Shown here: one piece after another, positions 32,225-44,106 of the stretch | Position numbering within the stretch: position 1 is the stretch's first letter | Layout of the letters: each line of letters starts with the position of its first letter | Origin: Gnetum montanum | Taxonomy: Eukaryota > Streptophyta > Gnetopsida > Gnetales > Gnetaceae | DNA: 60,000 nt | Direction: 5' to 3' | NCBI GenBank assembly: GCA_015680685.1 | Contig: MNCI01000577.1 | Span: 85,686-145,685 of the forward strand | Program-made: the position numbers and the translations under genes | Notes under the pieces: model-generated | Told to the model about the DNA's origin: nothing | What the model saw: the letters and a program-made list of their open reading frames with translations, nothing else | Databases searched by the model: none

Positions 32225-33260
32225 TGATGTAGGAACACCTCTTTTGATCCCCTTATGCTACCCTACATTCTATGTGTCTTTTTGAGTTGATTCTTTCGAG
32301 GATGATTCTTGGATGTTTTGGCATGTTTTGGGGTGTTTTGGCTTATTTTGATGAGTTTAGGGGGTTCTAGGGTCTATGGGGACTTTCTAGAAGGAATCCA
32401 GAAGGTTCCACTATCAGAAAAATAATTTCTATTTTTGGCACCTTTAGGATAGATGTCTCTCCAAAAGGATAGATGTCTTTTCAAAGAGTCTACCTTGAAG
32501 TAAAGACATCTCAAGTGCATTGAAAATGTCTCCCAAAAATAGTAGATGTCTCTCCCATGGGAAAGGCTTTCATAGAAGACATCTACATGAAGCCATAGAC
32601 AACCAAGATGCATGGGGAAACTTCCAAAATTGACATTCCAATTTACAAAATATCCAAAAAAAGATGGAAACAACCAAGGAAAAGGTGTGAAGACTTGGGA
32701 AACATCTAAAGAACCTCAATTTGAGTTCAGGAAAGGTTTCTATAGTTTTTACCTTTTAATGATTATAAATACTATTGTAATTTACAATTGTTAGTGCTAA
32801 AGTGCCAAGTGTCGCAGTGCTAATGGCCAAAGTTCCAAGGACCAAAGTGAAAACATGTAAGGCCAAACATCCCAATAGAGGGCAAGAGAGAGAGCTCTCA
32901 AGGAAAGAAAACTTGTACAAGAAGAGAGCTTGTGAAAGAAATTTGAGTGAGAGGCAAGGAAAAACACTTGAGAGAGGTTAGGAGAATTTCTTATAAGTGT
33001 CTTGTCTTGAGCTTGGGCTCCATTGTAAGAAATTGAGAATTAAGAGAGGATAAGTGTGATCTCTAAGATCCTTGGAAGAGTTGTGAGTTGAGCTTGGATC
33101 CTCATCTTTGATGTATTTTCAATGTATTTTAAGAATTATCTTAATATAAGAAATATTTTCTCTATTTTATTATGTTATTCTTATTTTTTAAGCTAGATCT
33201 ACTTGGAATGTTTTAACTTGTTCCTATTGGGATATATTGAGATGCAAGCCCCTGACACTA
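32225..33260 (+). mobile_element. 5' LTR of element H
   Basis: 1,036 bp, TGATGTAGGAACACC to GACACTA (expected CACCA by the solo LTR). TATA box TATAAATA at 32,764-32,771. Roughly 80% similar by eye to the 3' LTR. The cut at CACTA is set by the solo LTR with exact duplication. Confidence 0.7.
32449..32585 (+). repeat. U3 array of GATGTCT/GACATCT words, H 5' LTR
   Basis: About eight words in both orientations (GATAGATGTCTCTCC, GACATCTCAAG, GTAGATGTCTCTCCC, GACATCTAC), upstream of the TATA box. Confidence 0.65.
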
Positions 33261-33263
33261 GAT

Positions 33264-33280
33264 TGCTACTAGAGTGAAGG
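33264..33280 (+). promoter_or_regulatory. Possible primer binding site of element H
   Basis: TGCTACTAGAGTGAAGG, three bases after the LTR, resembles the initiator-tRNA-Met complement TGGTATCAGAGC of many plant elements, with about five mismatches. Different from the tRNA-Asp type of A, B, C, F and I. Confidence 0.35.
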
Positions 33281-33393
33281 TTTTGGAGGTTGCCACACTT
33301 TATCTTGAAGCTTGGTGTTTTCTTTGAATGAAAAGAGAATCATTGTGGATATTTATGTATTTTCTTTTGGATATCATTGTTGCTTCTTTAGGT

Positions 33394-33513
33394 ATGGCTC
33401 CAAAGAAGAAGACATATCAAGGGCTTTGACAAGATCTTCAAGAGTTTAAGGACTTCTTTAAAGCTTTTGTTGCTAAAATGCAAGAAGTTCTTCCCAACGT
33501 AAAGGTCCACAAG
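33394..33513 (+). pseudogene. gag: Gag start of element H, interrupted by C
   Basis: ATG followed by 40 codons: MAPKKKTYQGL, a TGA, then LQEFKDFFKAFVAKMQEVL. The basic start and amphipathic helix look like a gypsy Gag N terminus. Element C begins at 33,514. The continuation seen in G (capsid-like part) is missing in H; only the acidic tail remains at 43,501-44,106. Confidence 0.55.
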
Positions 33514-34359
33514 TGATGAATTATGTTTTGATTGGCTCCAATGTTGGATACTCGATATTGAAGCCCATGACGCAATGTCAGATATATGATATCGTAGGGT
33601 ATATGCTAACCAATAAATATAGCACTTGGGCTCACAATTGAGATAGTTCTTGAGTTAGTTTTTCATTATTTTTAATCATAGATAGTGAAGCTCTTGTAGT
33701 TTGTTTCTTCTACAGTTAGAATATTTTTTTGAGTGCCCATAGTAGAAGTCTAAGTATGTATGGATCTTTGTTCGAGCATTGATGTACCTTATCACAATAG
33801 TGTGAGAAGAATAAAAAAAAACCCTTTTGATCATCCTTGTAGCATTGAGAATAGATTAATGTTCATGCACTTTATTTCCATGTACTTCACTTTAATGCAC
33901 TTTGATTAAGCAATTAATTTCTAGTTGTTAATGAACACAAGCATAGCAACCTCGAGCATGCATGTAGCACTTGGTAACCCAAAAATGCTTAATGTTTCAT
34001 AGTCCAACAATACTATATGTGTTCAGGATGTGTCTGGAAATTAGGAATGGGTACATGTGTTAAACTAACTAGGTAGTAGATGAATTAGATCATAAATAAC
34101 TCTACCTTTCATTCTTACTTTAGGCGATTAAACTTATAAAATATAAAATGATAAAAATCATATGCCTCAATTGCACTTAAACATATACTTGTACCTCATG
34201 ATTGGAACTGAGAAGATAGTGATTATTCTCAATGCTCATTTCACTTCCTAGAGGAACTAGTGCACTGGAGAACTATAAGTCCATGGAATTTGACCGGATC
34301 GCATGCGAATGCCTTAGTGATTCATATGGTTGGGTGTAGGGGTACCTCATCACTCATTA
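33514..34359 (+). mobile_element. 5' LTR of element C
   Basis: 846 bp from TGATGAATTATG to CACTCATTA (CA changed to TA). TATA-like ATAAATATAG near 33,613. U3 holds ATATGATATCGTAGG near 33,585, a remnant of the GATATC words. Confidence 0.8.
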
Positions 34360-34360
34360 T

Positions 34361-34378
34361 TGGTGCCATTTCCAGGAA
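34361..34378 (+). promoter_or_regulatory. Primer binding site of element C
   Basis: TGGTGCCATTTCCAGGAA: tRNA-Asp complement with transition-type decay. Confidence 0.7.
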
Positions 34379-34519
34379 CCTTTTGGTTATTTTTTGCACT
34401 ATCTAGGACTTAGTAAAATTTTTTCTAATCATTGGAATGAACCTTAGAGTCACATCACATCTTAAAATTACTAAAATAGTTTTAAGAAGAAAACTACCTT
34501 TTTATTTTTCTAACATAAA

Positions 34520-36860
34520 ATGTCTTCTTTTCATAGGAGCAATTTTCTATCCAAGTTTGACGAAGTACATTTGCCAATGCCTCAATAATACTGAGTGGTA
34601 TATGCTCATCCTAATGAGTATGTACTAAATTTCGCCTTCATCCTACATTAGGATCAATAATTGTTGTGGCATGACATGAAGGGCAACATTGTGTTGCTGC
34701 TTGATTGATCCATTCTTCCAATGCTCCAAAAAATGCTTATACAATGGGATCTTCAAGGACTTCATGCTAAGTACATGGTGCAGGATAGTGACACTAGGAA
34801 TTATGATCCCACTAAGGAAAAACATCTTAGGGATCACTAGTTAGAATAATGTTATGAATCTACAAAGAGAAAAGGATTTAATGATTCCCCATTTCTATTG
34901 TACCAAAAAGATGATGGAGAATCCTTCTCTAGGTATTTTCCATTCAGTGACATTCCTCTCTTTGACTTCAGTGAAGGAGGTCAAAACTAGAACTTGCAAT
35001 CCACAATTCACAATCCTAGTTCTAGTAAGAATGGATCCAATGATGAACAAGGATCCAAAGAGGCAAGTAATGGTAGAGATGTAGACAAGAAATAAGATTG
35101 TGATCATGGTTTTTATCACCAAATAGATGGTAGTAGACACTATGATAGTGCTAGTCCTCCTTCCTCTTCACCTTTGTCATCATCCTCTTCTTCTTCTATC
35201 TCTGATGGCAAGTGCAAGGGGCATGATCCTGAATGGGAAAAGGAACTATCGAACAAGGTAAGACCAAGGGCATGGGTAGTCAAGAGAGATCCACTGCCAT
35301 GAATAAAGAAGTAGTAGAGGGCATCAAAGATACAAAAATCAAGGCCTTTATGAGCCTTTTCTTGCTACCTAAATTACGCTAAACATTGAAAAGGTAAAAA
35401 TTTCAACAAGGCATGTAAAGAATAGTTAGATCAAAAGATTAGACATGAATAATATCCCTTGGTTTGAATGGGGATATAACTTATATTCGTAGAACCATGT
35501 TCAAGATTTTCAAGATACATGTTCCTTGAAAAATATAGAGAATGAGTGGAAAAATATTAAGCTGTTCCAAGCACACTCATTAAAGAAGTGGAAAATTAGT
35601 ATCAATCCTTAGAATTACAACCTATCACCCAATGGAGTATAATGCTTTAATTATCCAATGATAAATATCAGACATACTCTAGAGTGTCCAACTTGAGAAT
35701 GTAGATCCAAGGATGAAAATATGAAACACATGAACCTTTGGATGCTACCATCAGCTGATACTATTACTTAATGCACAAATTTCCTAGCCATGGTTATTCT
35801 CAGATGGATCAAGTTTGCCACATTGTAGATAGGCTTCAATCTAAAATGAGGAGAACATTTAGTGTCTATGCCCAAGTGCAACTATCAAAATTATGCACCT
35901 ATCAAATCCAAAGATTTATGGAGTAGGTACCTAAAGAGGAATGTGAATTGAGAAAATAAGAAAGTGTAGAAGAGTATAATCATGATCCTTCCATTTGCAA
36001 GATCGAGATTCAATTTTGTGATAGTGAGGAAGAATCAACACTTGATAAGGTGATGAATAGGAAAGCCTTGTCGCTTCAAAAATTTTAATCTAAAATTATA
36101 AACAAGGTTGATTAGTTATGAGACTCCATGGATAGTATATTTCAAGCTTTCCTAAAAATTTCTGAAGAGTCCAAAGAACATAGTAGTGATCATGAGCATA
36201 AGGGGTGTAATGAAGCTGAATGTGCCTATCAAAAAAGGTAAGGGAATGATTGGTGCAATGGAAGAAGTTGTGGAAAGTGAATTAAATGATGATGGTGGAT
36301 GTGATGTCTACCAGTATAAGCATCCTAAGGGATGTTAGCCCATAGTGTCACACTTATGGGAGTCTGGGGTATATGCTTTGGAGCCATGATTCACACAAAG
36401 GCAAACACCCAAAAGACTACCTTATCCTGAAAGCAATTCTAGGTAGTTCTACTAGCAACAACAATATTCTCCAAGTGGAACTCCTCTGCAACTATATGAG
36501 TAATATCAACAATGGAAATAACCAAAATTATGGATGCTGGCACCACCAAGTCAGTAATACCCTTACAAAGAACTTGATCCATATGGGTATTATGTTCAAC
36601 CACCCTTGGCTCCACATGACTCCTCCATTCACATTTGTACTTTTCACTTTCACTACCAACCTTCTGATTATTACCAAAGTCATTGTCCACATGCAAAAAG
36701 GAATACCACCTTTTACCCTTATTCTCTTATTCCTACACATCTTCATTCCTCCTCAACATAGCTACCACATGCTCCACCTATGCAAGGTGAACTCCTAGCT
36801 CAACCACAATGTAATGCTACCAAGGTTGTTAATCTACAACTGGTTCATCAACCAAGTGGA
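34520..36860 (+). pseudogene. gag: Gag of element C, heavily decayed
   Basis: Starts MSSFHRSN at 34,520, matching MSSSNKSN of A. Then YAHPNEYVLNFAFILH, a GNIVLLLD stretch, a Ser-run linker (about 35,160-35,210) and a capsid-like region (35,440-35,960; SNDKYQTYSRVSNL, ETHEPLDATIS). The Cys/His motif near 36,301 reads CDVYQYKHPKGC: the second Cys of CEICQYDHPKGC has become Tyr. Many stops and several frameshifts; non-coding now. Confidence 0.7.
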
Positions 36861-37049
36861 TTGAATACTCGATCAAAGAAAGGACTTTTTTTTATCATGC
36901 AGTTTGCCTAAGCCCTCAAATAAACCTATGGTTGACAACCATGTTTCTCTATCTCCCTCTGTATCAAATTTCTTCAAGTCCCCTTCAAACCAAACACTAC
37001 CTAGGATTCATACTATGATGCTTACTCACACCATATCTAATCATGAAAG

Positions 37050-37470
37050 TCCTCTGATTTATTTGTAGATTATTGAGAATGAACCATGCAAATCTTTTCT
37101 TGATTTTGGTTTTGGTGTTAACCTAACCTCTCATAAGATGTATACTACATGGAACCTATCTCCCCTTAAGAAGAGAAATATCATATTGGAATTGGTAAAC
37201 CAACCCATCACTATTCCGTTAGGACTAGTAGAAGACATTGTGACTACTATCTATGGGTGGTCTTATCCTACTAATTTCCTAGTGATCAAGGTGAATAACT
37301 GCAAAGGGGACTTCCCAATCATCATGGGAAGGGCATGGCTAAGAAATGTTGATGTAAGAATGTGCATCAGAGATCTTTCCCTAGAAATAAGCAAAGAAAA
37401 TTCCTTTAGAGAGATTGAGACAAAGCAAGTTCTATGCATCATGTATAGTAATATAGGGTGTAACTGTATC
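37050..37470 (+). pseudogene. pro: Retropepsin-like protease of element C
   Basis: SFLDFGFGVNLTS (about 37,096-37,134) stands for the family LLDLGASVNLMP: the catalytic Asp is kept, the following residues are altered. Then LVEDIVTTIYGWSYPTNF and FPIIMGRAWL, typical of gypsy aspartic proteases. Open from 37,138 to 37,473. Matches the protease region of A and B. Confidence 0.75.
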
Positions 37471-38009
37471 TAGAAACTTTGGGTAGTGAAACAAGCATCC
37501 ATCTCTACATGCAAGAAATGTGCATCAAAAGCAAAATTCAAAGATGTTTGTATGCAGCAACCACAAAAAAAGAGGGCACCTAATGTTTTAACACTAATTC
37601 TAAGAGTAGCACACTTTACATAGAACCAACTAAAAGCTTAACATGTGCATATGTCATAGGCATGGATGAACTAGAGCAAGTTCATCACCAACTCTCTAAT
37701 GATGCAAATGATGATACCTATTGGAAAGAGTTGGATATTCCTAAAAATTTCAAGTAAGAGCCCCTTGAACTAAAACCTCTACACCTTGACATGGAATACA
37801 TATTCTTAAAAAATATAAAGCTAGTCATAATTAATACATATATTGCTCTAGAATAGAAAAATATGCTATTAAAAGTGGTTGAAAATGGTCAACGACCTTT
37901 GCTTAGTCATATTCTAAACTCACAGGGATTGATTCTAGGATATGCTAGCACTACATCTACACTGATCCGGCCATGAAGCCAAAGGAAATCACAAAGGAAA
38001 TTGAACTTG

Positions 38010-39212
38010 AAACTAAAGCAAATCATCAAGGAGGAAATCAAACAACTCCTCAAAGCAAGGTTCATTTCTCCCATTGTGGATAGTGAGTGGGTTAGCCCAC
38101 TTGTGATTGTGCCAAAGAAAGGTGGTAAGTGGTAGGTCTACATTGATTTTTAGCTACTAAATATGGAAACATTCAAGGACCATTTCCCATTGCCATTTTT
38201 TGATCAAGTGGTAGACATAATCTTTGGACATTACTACTATATTTCTTGGATGGTTATAGTGGCTATAACCAAATCCAAATCACACCAAAATATTAAGCGA
38301 AAACAGCATTCACAAGTCCTTGGGGGACTTTTGCATATCAGAAGATGCCTTTTGGTATATTTAATGCCCCTACTATATTCCAACACTTGGTCCTAAATAT
38401 TTTCCAACAACAAATTGGTAGTGGTGTGGAAGTCTTCATGGATGACTTCTCCATTTATGGAGCAACATTTGAGCAAGCCTTGGATCACTTGGAGCAAGTG
38501 TTAAAATGATGTGTTGAAATAAACTTGTGGCTCAATTGGCAAAAAAATTCACCTCATGATCTAGGAAGGTGTTGTATTTGGGCACAAAATATCAGAAGTA
38601 GGAATTGAGGTAGTTCCTAAGAAAATAAGGGTCATCCAAGGAATAATAGACCAACTAGAAACTATCAAATAGTTTCAATCATTTCTTAGATATACTAACT
38701 ACTATCAATGAATCATAGAGAATTTCTCTAAGATCACAAAATCATTGATGGAGTTGACAAACAAAGATTCTTCATTTGTCTAGACTATGGAATGTGAAAA
38801 ATCATTCCAACTAAAGGAGAAACTTTTGGAAACGTTAAACCTATAAGCACTTGACTAGTCTAAACCATTTTATGTTATGGAAGATGCATCAAATTATGCC
38901 TTGGAAGATGTTCTTACATAGATGGATGACAACAAACATCCAGATTACATCCTCTACACCAACTGAGGCATTGTGGATGCACAATTGAACTACATCACTA
39001 TGGCAGTGGTGTTTGCTTTAGAAAAGTTTAGGCATTATGTGCTTGGACATAAAGTGTTTGTGCACATAGAACATAGTTCCATCCACTTTCTGATGAATAA
39101 GCCAACAATAAGCTTTGTTATCATACAGTGGTTGGTGATCTTACAAGAATTCAATCTCACAATGGTAGATCAAAAGGACACTAAGAATGTTGTAGCTGAC
39201 CACTTGCCTTAA
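38010..39212 (+). pseudogene. pol: Reverse transcriptase and RNase H of element C
   Basis: RT fingers read EWVSPLVIVPKKGGKW then DHFPLPFFDQVVD. After a frameshift near 38,245 come FLDGYSGYNQIQIT (first catalytic Asp kept), MPFGIFNAPTIFQ and VFMDDFSIYG (YxDD box as FMDD, 38,435-38,446). The thumb is badly broken. RNase H (38,860-39,212) reads FYVMEDASNYALED, then LNYITMAVVFALEKFRHYV and KDTKNVVADHLP, the typical end of Athila/Tat-type RNase H. Catalytic acids can still be traced, but the reading frame is interrupted many times. Confidence 0.85.
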
Positions 39213-39399
39213 TTACAATGGGACAAAAAAAAGGAGGAATGTCCATTATATGATATGTTTCTTGATGAACTCTTCTTTACTAGGGTTATAACTAAACAAT
39301 TTTTGAATGAACCTAAATGGTATGATGACATTCTCACCTATCTCTTCACTCAGGAGATGCCACAAGGGTTGGATCACTAGAAGGAACAATGGTTTCTTC

Positions 39400-40600
39400 A
39401 CTAGGTAAAATGCTTGATTGAGATCAATAGACACCTCTACAAGGTATGCATTGATGGCCTGGTTCATATGTATGTCCCTGATACTAATCAATTGCATGTT
39501 CTTCAAGATGCTGATGAAGGTCCTTGTGGGGGCTACTATGCTAGAAGATGCATAGACATTAAAACCCTAATGGTAGGGTGCTATGGGCTAAGAATTTTCA
39601 AGGATGCTCATCAATATGTCCACTCTTGTAAATGATGCCAATGATATGGAGGAATAACTGATTAAATGGAGGGACCTCAACAATGGATTCAACCACTAGA
39701 ATCCTTTGATGTCTATGGTATTGAATTTATGGGTTCCATCATGCCTATGTTAAATGGAAAGTCATAAATCATAGTTTTTGTTGACTATTGTATGAAATGG
39801 AAAGAAGTAGCAGCTATCACTGACTATACATATTCTACTACTACTTATTCTGTATAACAAATTATTGTAAATAGGTTTGGTATGCCATATGTATTAATTT
39901 CTAATAATGAAACTCACTTTACAAGCACTACTTTTCGGAAGCTCATACAACACTTGGGGGTTAAACATAAACTCACAACATCCTACCATCCCTAAGCTAA
40001 TGGTCAAGCTAAGGTTACTAATAAGAAAATCACAAGGATTCTAATAAGAACTATTAGCAAATATAGGAAAGACTAGAGCACGATACTCAACAATGCCCTC
40101 TCGGCCTATTTCTCAACATGAAAACTTTCTATAGGCTATCCTCCTTATGCTCTTGTGTATGGAAAATTACCAAGACTTCCTATTCAATGTGAGATCCATC
40201 CACTGTCAATACCCTATCATCTCAACCTTGACTTGAGTCTAGCACAAAAAGAAAGATTAATGAATCTCAACTTACTAGACAAAAATCAATTAGTAGCCCT
40301 ATCATCTAACAAGTTGTAGAAGGCATACAACAAAAAGTGCCATGACCTTAAAACCATGAAAGTCAAATTTCAACCAAGAGATAAGGTTCTCTACTAGAAT
40401 CCCACACATGTACCTTGACAAACTAAATTTCAAACATTGTGGAAAGGACCTTATATAATTTATAAAATTTTTCCTTCTACGGTCATGATGATCTGTAAAC
40501 CTAAAAGCCTAGACAAAAAATAGCTAGTTAACATACAACAAGTCAAACCTTTTCATGAGCATAAGCTAGAAAATACAATAAACACCTCATCAGATGGACA
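39400..40600 (+). pseudogene. int: Integrase of element C, active site lost
   Basis: Zinc-finger part (39,414-39,650): DADEGPCGGYYARRC, where family text has H-E-G and G-G-H, so both zinc His appear lost (one as Asp, one as Tyr); the C-x-x-C end remains apart from a TGA. Core: GIEFMGSIMPMLNGKS (Asp to Glu), LISNNETHFTS (Asp to Asn) and NGQAKVTNK (Glu to Lys), so all three DDE residues differ from consensus. GYPPYALVYGK and KFQPRDKVL mark the end of the core and the C-terminal domain. It ends near LSHGEDGHPC. Non-functional. Confidence 0.8.
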
Positions 40601-40634
40601 ACCATGCTCCATATTTTGGATCTTCTCTTTTTAA

Positions 40635-42677
40635 CTCAGTCATGGGGAAGATGGCCACCCATGCTAACTATATAAGCAACTCCTCAATTTTTCATCCTTT
40701 TTGTTTTACACATTTTTATTTTTCAACTTTTTGCTTTCCACATTCTTAATTTTAAATCTTATTATTTTCATGTTATTGATTGTTTCTAATTTTTTTCTTA
40801 CAACATTATTAGTACATTTTCTATTTCTTGAATATTTTACAATTTTTTTTCTATTTTATTTTATTCTGGTATGATTTTCTAACATTTTGTTAATGACTGC
40901 TAGGCATAGTGGTAATTCATTGCTTGATGGTGGTATGTACTATTTAGTTATTTGATTGTTGGTGTCTAGATTCTAGCTTTGAATTTTGTTACAGATAATG
41001 AGGACATGGTTTCTTTTCATGCAATAGGTAGTGAGTCCACAACATCCACCCATCCACAAACTCTATGATTTTCCTTATTCGCAAAATGTGGTCCCTTTTT
41101 TATTAATGGAACTATAACAAATTTGTAACTTAGATAGTTTCTAGAATTGGAAAGGATTGAAACTTCTGAACATGGTGTGACTTCAAGGGGATTCGGTATC
41201 CTTTTCTTCTTTCTAGTTGCTTGGGTGCATGTGTGTTTTCATGGATTTCTTACCATTCCATGTCAACCAATAAAAGGAAGTTGAATAATTCTTTGCATGG
41301 TGTGGCTTCCATTTCAAAAAATATGATGGGAATTCAAAGAACACCTCTTAAACACAATAAATAAATAAGTCTTTGCATGGTGTGGTTCTCATTTTAAAAA
41401 ACAAAAAAAAATGAAAATTCAAAGCACATCCCTTAGACAAAATAAATGAGCTAAAGCACTAGTTACGGAACTAGAAAGACATGTTACCCATGGCTAAAGG
41501 TCCCCTCTTAGTAAGGCCCTTTCTCACTTTCTACTTCTCTTTTCTTCTCTAATAAGAAACAGTGGTTGTTCTGTGGAAGTACTCTTGTGTGTTGGGGAGG
41601 TGGACTAGTCTTAGAATGGTGATGTGAAGTCACTAAATGTGGTTGGTTTTGGTATGGAATAAAGCTAGATCTTATCAAGTTTTTTAACCATAAAATTCAC
41701 AAGGGATCTCATGTGACCTTAATTAGAAACTCCATTCCACTTTCTCTCATCCATCTATGCTTTTCATGTTTCACCTCATTGCCACTTTCATGTTCTTGTT
41801 CAATGTCCTAGATCGATGTGCCAAAATTCTTAGGTAGTTTATTTTGGCTTTTTTGTACTTAACCTTCCATAAATGTTAATCATACATGGGGCCCATGGAC
41901 TCCTTAGTTTGAAGTTATGCAAGGGAAATAGAGGCCTATGACTGATTTGGGGAGGATCCACTTGAATATCTTTTAGTTGAGTTTGTTAAGTTCTTTATCC
42001 TTAGAAACACTTCCAATCAAATCCTTTTGTTTACCTCCTCAATGACATCCACTTGTGCACATCTTCATAACATTTCTTAATGAAACATTTTATAGTTACT
42101 GTTGTCAATTTTTAAATCCTCTTCAAGCATTTCCTTACATTTGAACTTTTCAAATTTACCCATTTACTAGACCACTTATCCAGTTTACCCTATTCATTAA
42201 CTTTCCCATTAACACTATTAACTAAGTCCATTCATCACAATCACAATCTAGCCAAGTGTAAGCATTGATGAGATAAGGTATTTTAAAGCTATATGTTACA
42301 CATTACATACCAATCCATGATTTTGTTATGATTATAGTGGGAAGCATGGACAAAACATGTAGACTAAAAGCAGAATTATCCTTACAAAGGAAGCAACACC
42401 ACCACCACCACCATGTGATGAGGACTCTTCATGATCATTGAATCTTCTTCCTCACTCTTTAGCTACTAGAGGAGTAGATGTTGGTTTTATCTAGGGTGTT
42501 CTCTTATCTTTTCATGAACATCCAATTTTGTAAAAGATTGTAATTCATACACTTGGGAACTTAGGAGTTTGGTTGTTCCATTTGAGTCAATTTGTATATC
42601 AGTCATTAATCTCATACCTTCCCAATATTTGTAAGGAACTTGTTCCTCATCGTTTTTACTTGAGGTTGAGTTTTCAT
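40635..42677 (+). other. Long 3' untranslated region of element C
   Basis: Starts with CTCAGTCATGGGGAAGATGG, then a short TTTTGTTTTACACAT run (40,683-40,740), and shares GAGTCCACAACATCCACCC and GTGTGACTTCAAGGGGATT text with A, B and F. A (CAC)n run lies at about 42,391-42,409. No gene supported. Confidence 0.6.
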
Positions 42678-42692
42678 TTAGTCATGGGGGTA
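42678..42692 (+). promoter_or_regulatory. Polypurine tract of element C
   Basis: TTTAGTCATGGGGGTA before the 3' LTR. Confidence 0.75.
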
Positions 42693-43500
42693 TAATGAAT
42701 CATGTTTTGACTAGCTACAATATTGAATATATCTAATATCAAAGTCTTAATATCAAATACGTGGTATTGGAACTCAATATGTGATGTTGAATATTCAATA
42801 TCATAGGATATATGCTGACCTATAAATATAGCACTTGGACTCACAATTGAGATAGTTTTTGAGTTAGTTTTTCATTAGTTTTTATTATAGATAGAAACAC
42901 TCTTACAGTTTTTTTCTCCAGAGTTAGGGTATTTTTTTAGTGCTTGTAGCAAGAGTCTGAGTGTGTATGGATCTTTGGTCAAACACTGATGTACCTAAGC
43001 ACAATAGCGTGATGAGAATAAAAATGAATCCTTTTGATCATATTTGAGCATTGAGAATAGATTAATGTTTCCTTGATGCATTTAATGTTCATGCACTTTA
43101 TTTTCATACACTTCACTTTAATACACTTTAATTAAGCAATTAATTTCTAGTTGTTAATGAACATAAGCACGACCACCTTGAGCATGCATGTAGCACTTTT
43201 TAACCTAGAAACCCTTAATGTTTGGTAGTCCAACAATGCTATAAATGTTCAAGATGTGTCTAGAAAGTGGGAACAGGTACTTGTGTTAGGCTAGCTAGGT
43301 AGTAGATGAATTAGATCTTAAATTACTCTACCTTTCAATCTTACTTTAGGTGATTAAACTTATAAAATACAAAATGATAAAACTCATATGCCTCAATTGC
43401 ACTTAATCATATACTGGTACATCACAAGTGGAATTGAGAAGACAATGATTGTTCTCAACATCCATTTCACTTTCTAGAGGAACTAGTGCACTGGAGAACT
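42693..43500 (+). mobile_element. 3' LTR of element C, truncated
   Basis: Starts TAATGAATCATG (TG changed to TA) and matches the 5' LTR up to GTGCACTGGAGAACT. It then breaks off, losing about 110 bp including the TCATCACTCATTA end. Sequence after 43,493 is H gag. Confidence 0.75.
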
Positions 43501-44106
43501 CCTGTTTGGAATCTTGAGCCTTCAAGCTTTGAAGAAGTCATTGGAATTGAGAACTCCTATTTGGAATCTTGAGCCTTCAAGCATTGATGAGATTGGACAG
43601 CCACATATTGAAGATAAAGTTGAACTAAAGATAGATGGAAGAAGACATGAAGAGGTAACTAAGAGTAAGCTTGACATTGTTAATGATAGTAATATCTCTC
43701 ATGTTGAAGCTAGTGTGATGGATGCTAGTTTTACACTTCAGCATGGTAGTGGTTTATTCAATGGTAATGATGAGCATCATGATCATTGTGGTGATTGTGA
43801 TGGGATTGAGAGTAATGTTATGAATTTTGATGTCATTGTTAGTAAGAGGAAGACTAATAATGATAAAGTTTTTAATGATGATGGCTATTGGCATAGTCAT
43901 TATGAGAAGGTCATTATTAATGTAAGTGAAGATATTGATAATGATATAATTTTCTAGAATTTTGAAATGTTTGCTATTGATTATAGCAATGATAAATTTG
44001 TGAAGTGTGTTGATGAATTTGATTATCTTGGCTGTAAAATGGAAGTGCAACATGAAGGCAATCTACATGGTGGTAATGAAAGGAAGTGAAGTGGTAGTCT
44101 TCCAAA
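43501..44106 (+). pseudogene. Acidic gag tail of element H
   Basis: Open at 43,514-43,957. Shares with G the text VNDSNISHVEASVMDAS, a run of Asp/His/Gly/Asn, and DGYWHSHYEKVI, ending DEFDYLGCKME. A roughly 34-bp segment (GAGAACTCCTGTTTGGAATC start) is duplicated at its head (43,493 and 43,547), right at the C junction. Cut at 44,107 by the solo LTR. Function unknown. Confidence 0.6.

Larger units (their letters stand above)
33514..43500 (+). mobile_element. Element C: complete gag-pol gypsy element, decayed
   Basis: The only element here with gag, protease, RT, RNase H and integrase. 5' LTR 33,514-34,359, tRNA-Asp-type PBS, polypurine tract at 42,678-42,692 and a 3' LTR cut off after about 808 bp. 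Its RNase H ends in VADHL and its protease-RT-RH-IN order fits the Athila/Tat branch of Ty3/gypsy. Left flank ACAAG; the right duplication is lost with the LTR end. It is a likely model for the helper that moved A, B and F, but this copy is dead. Confidence 0.8.
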
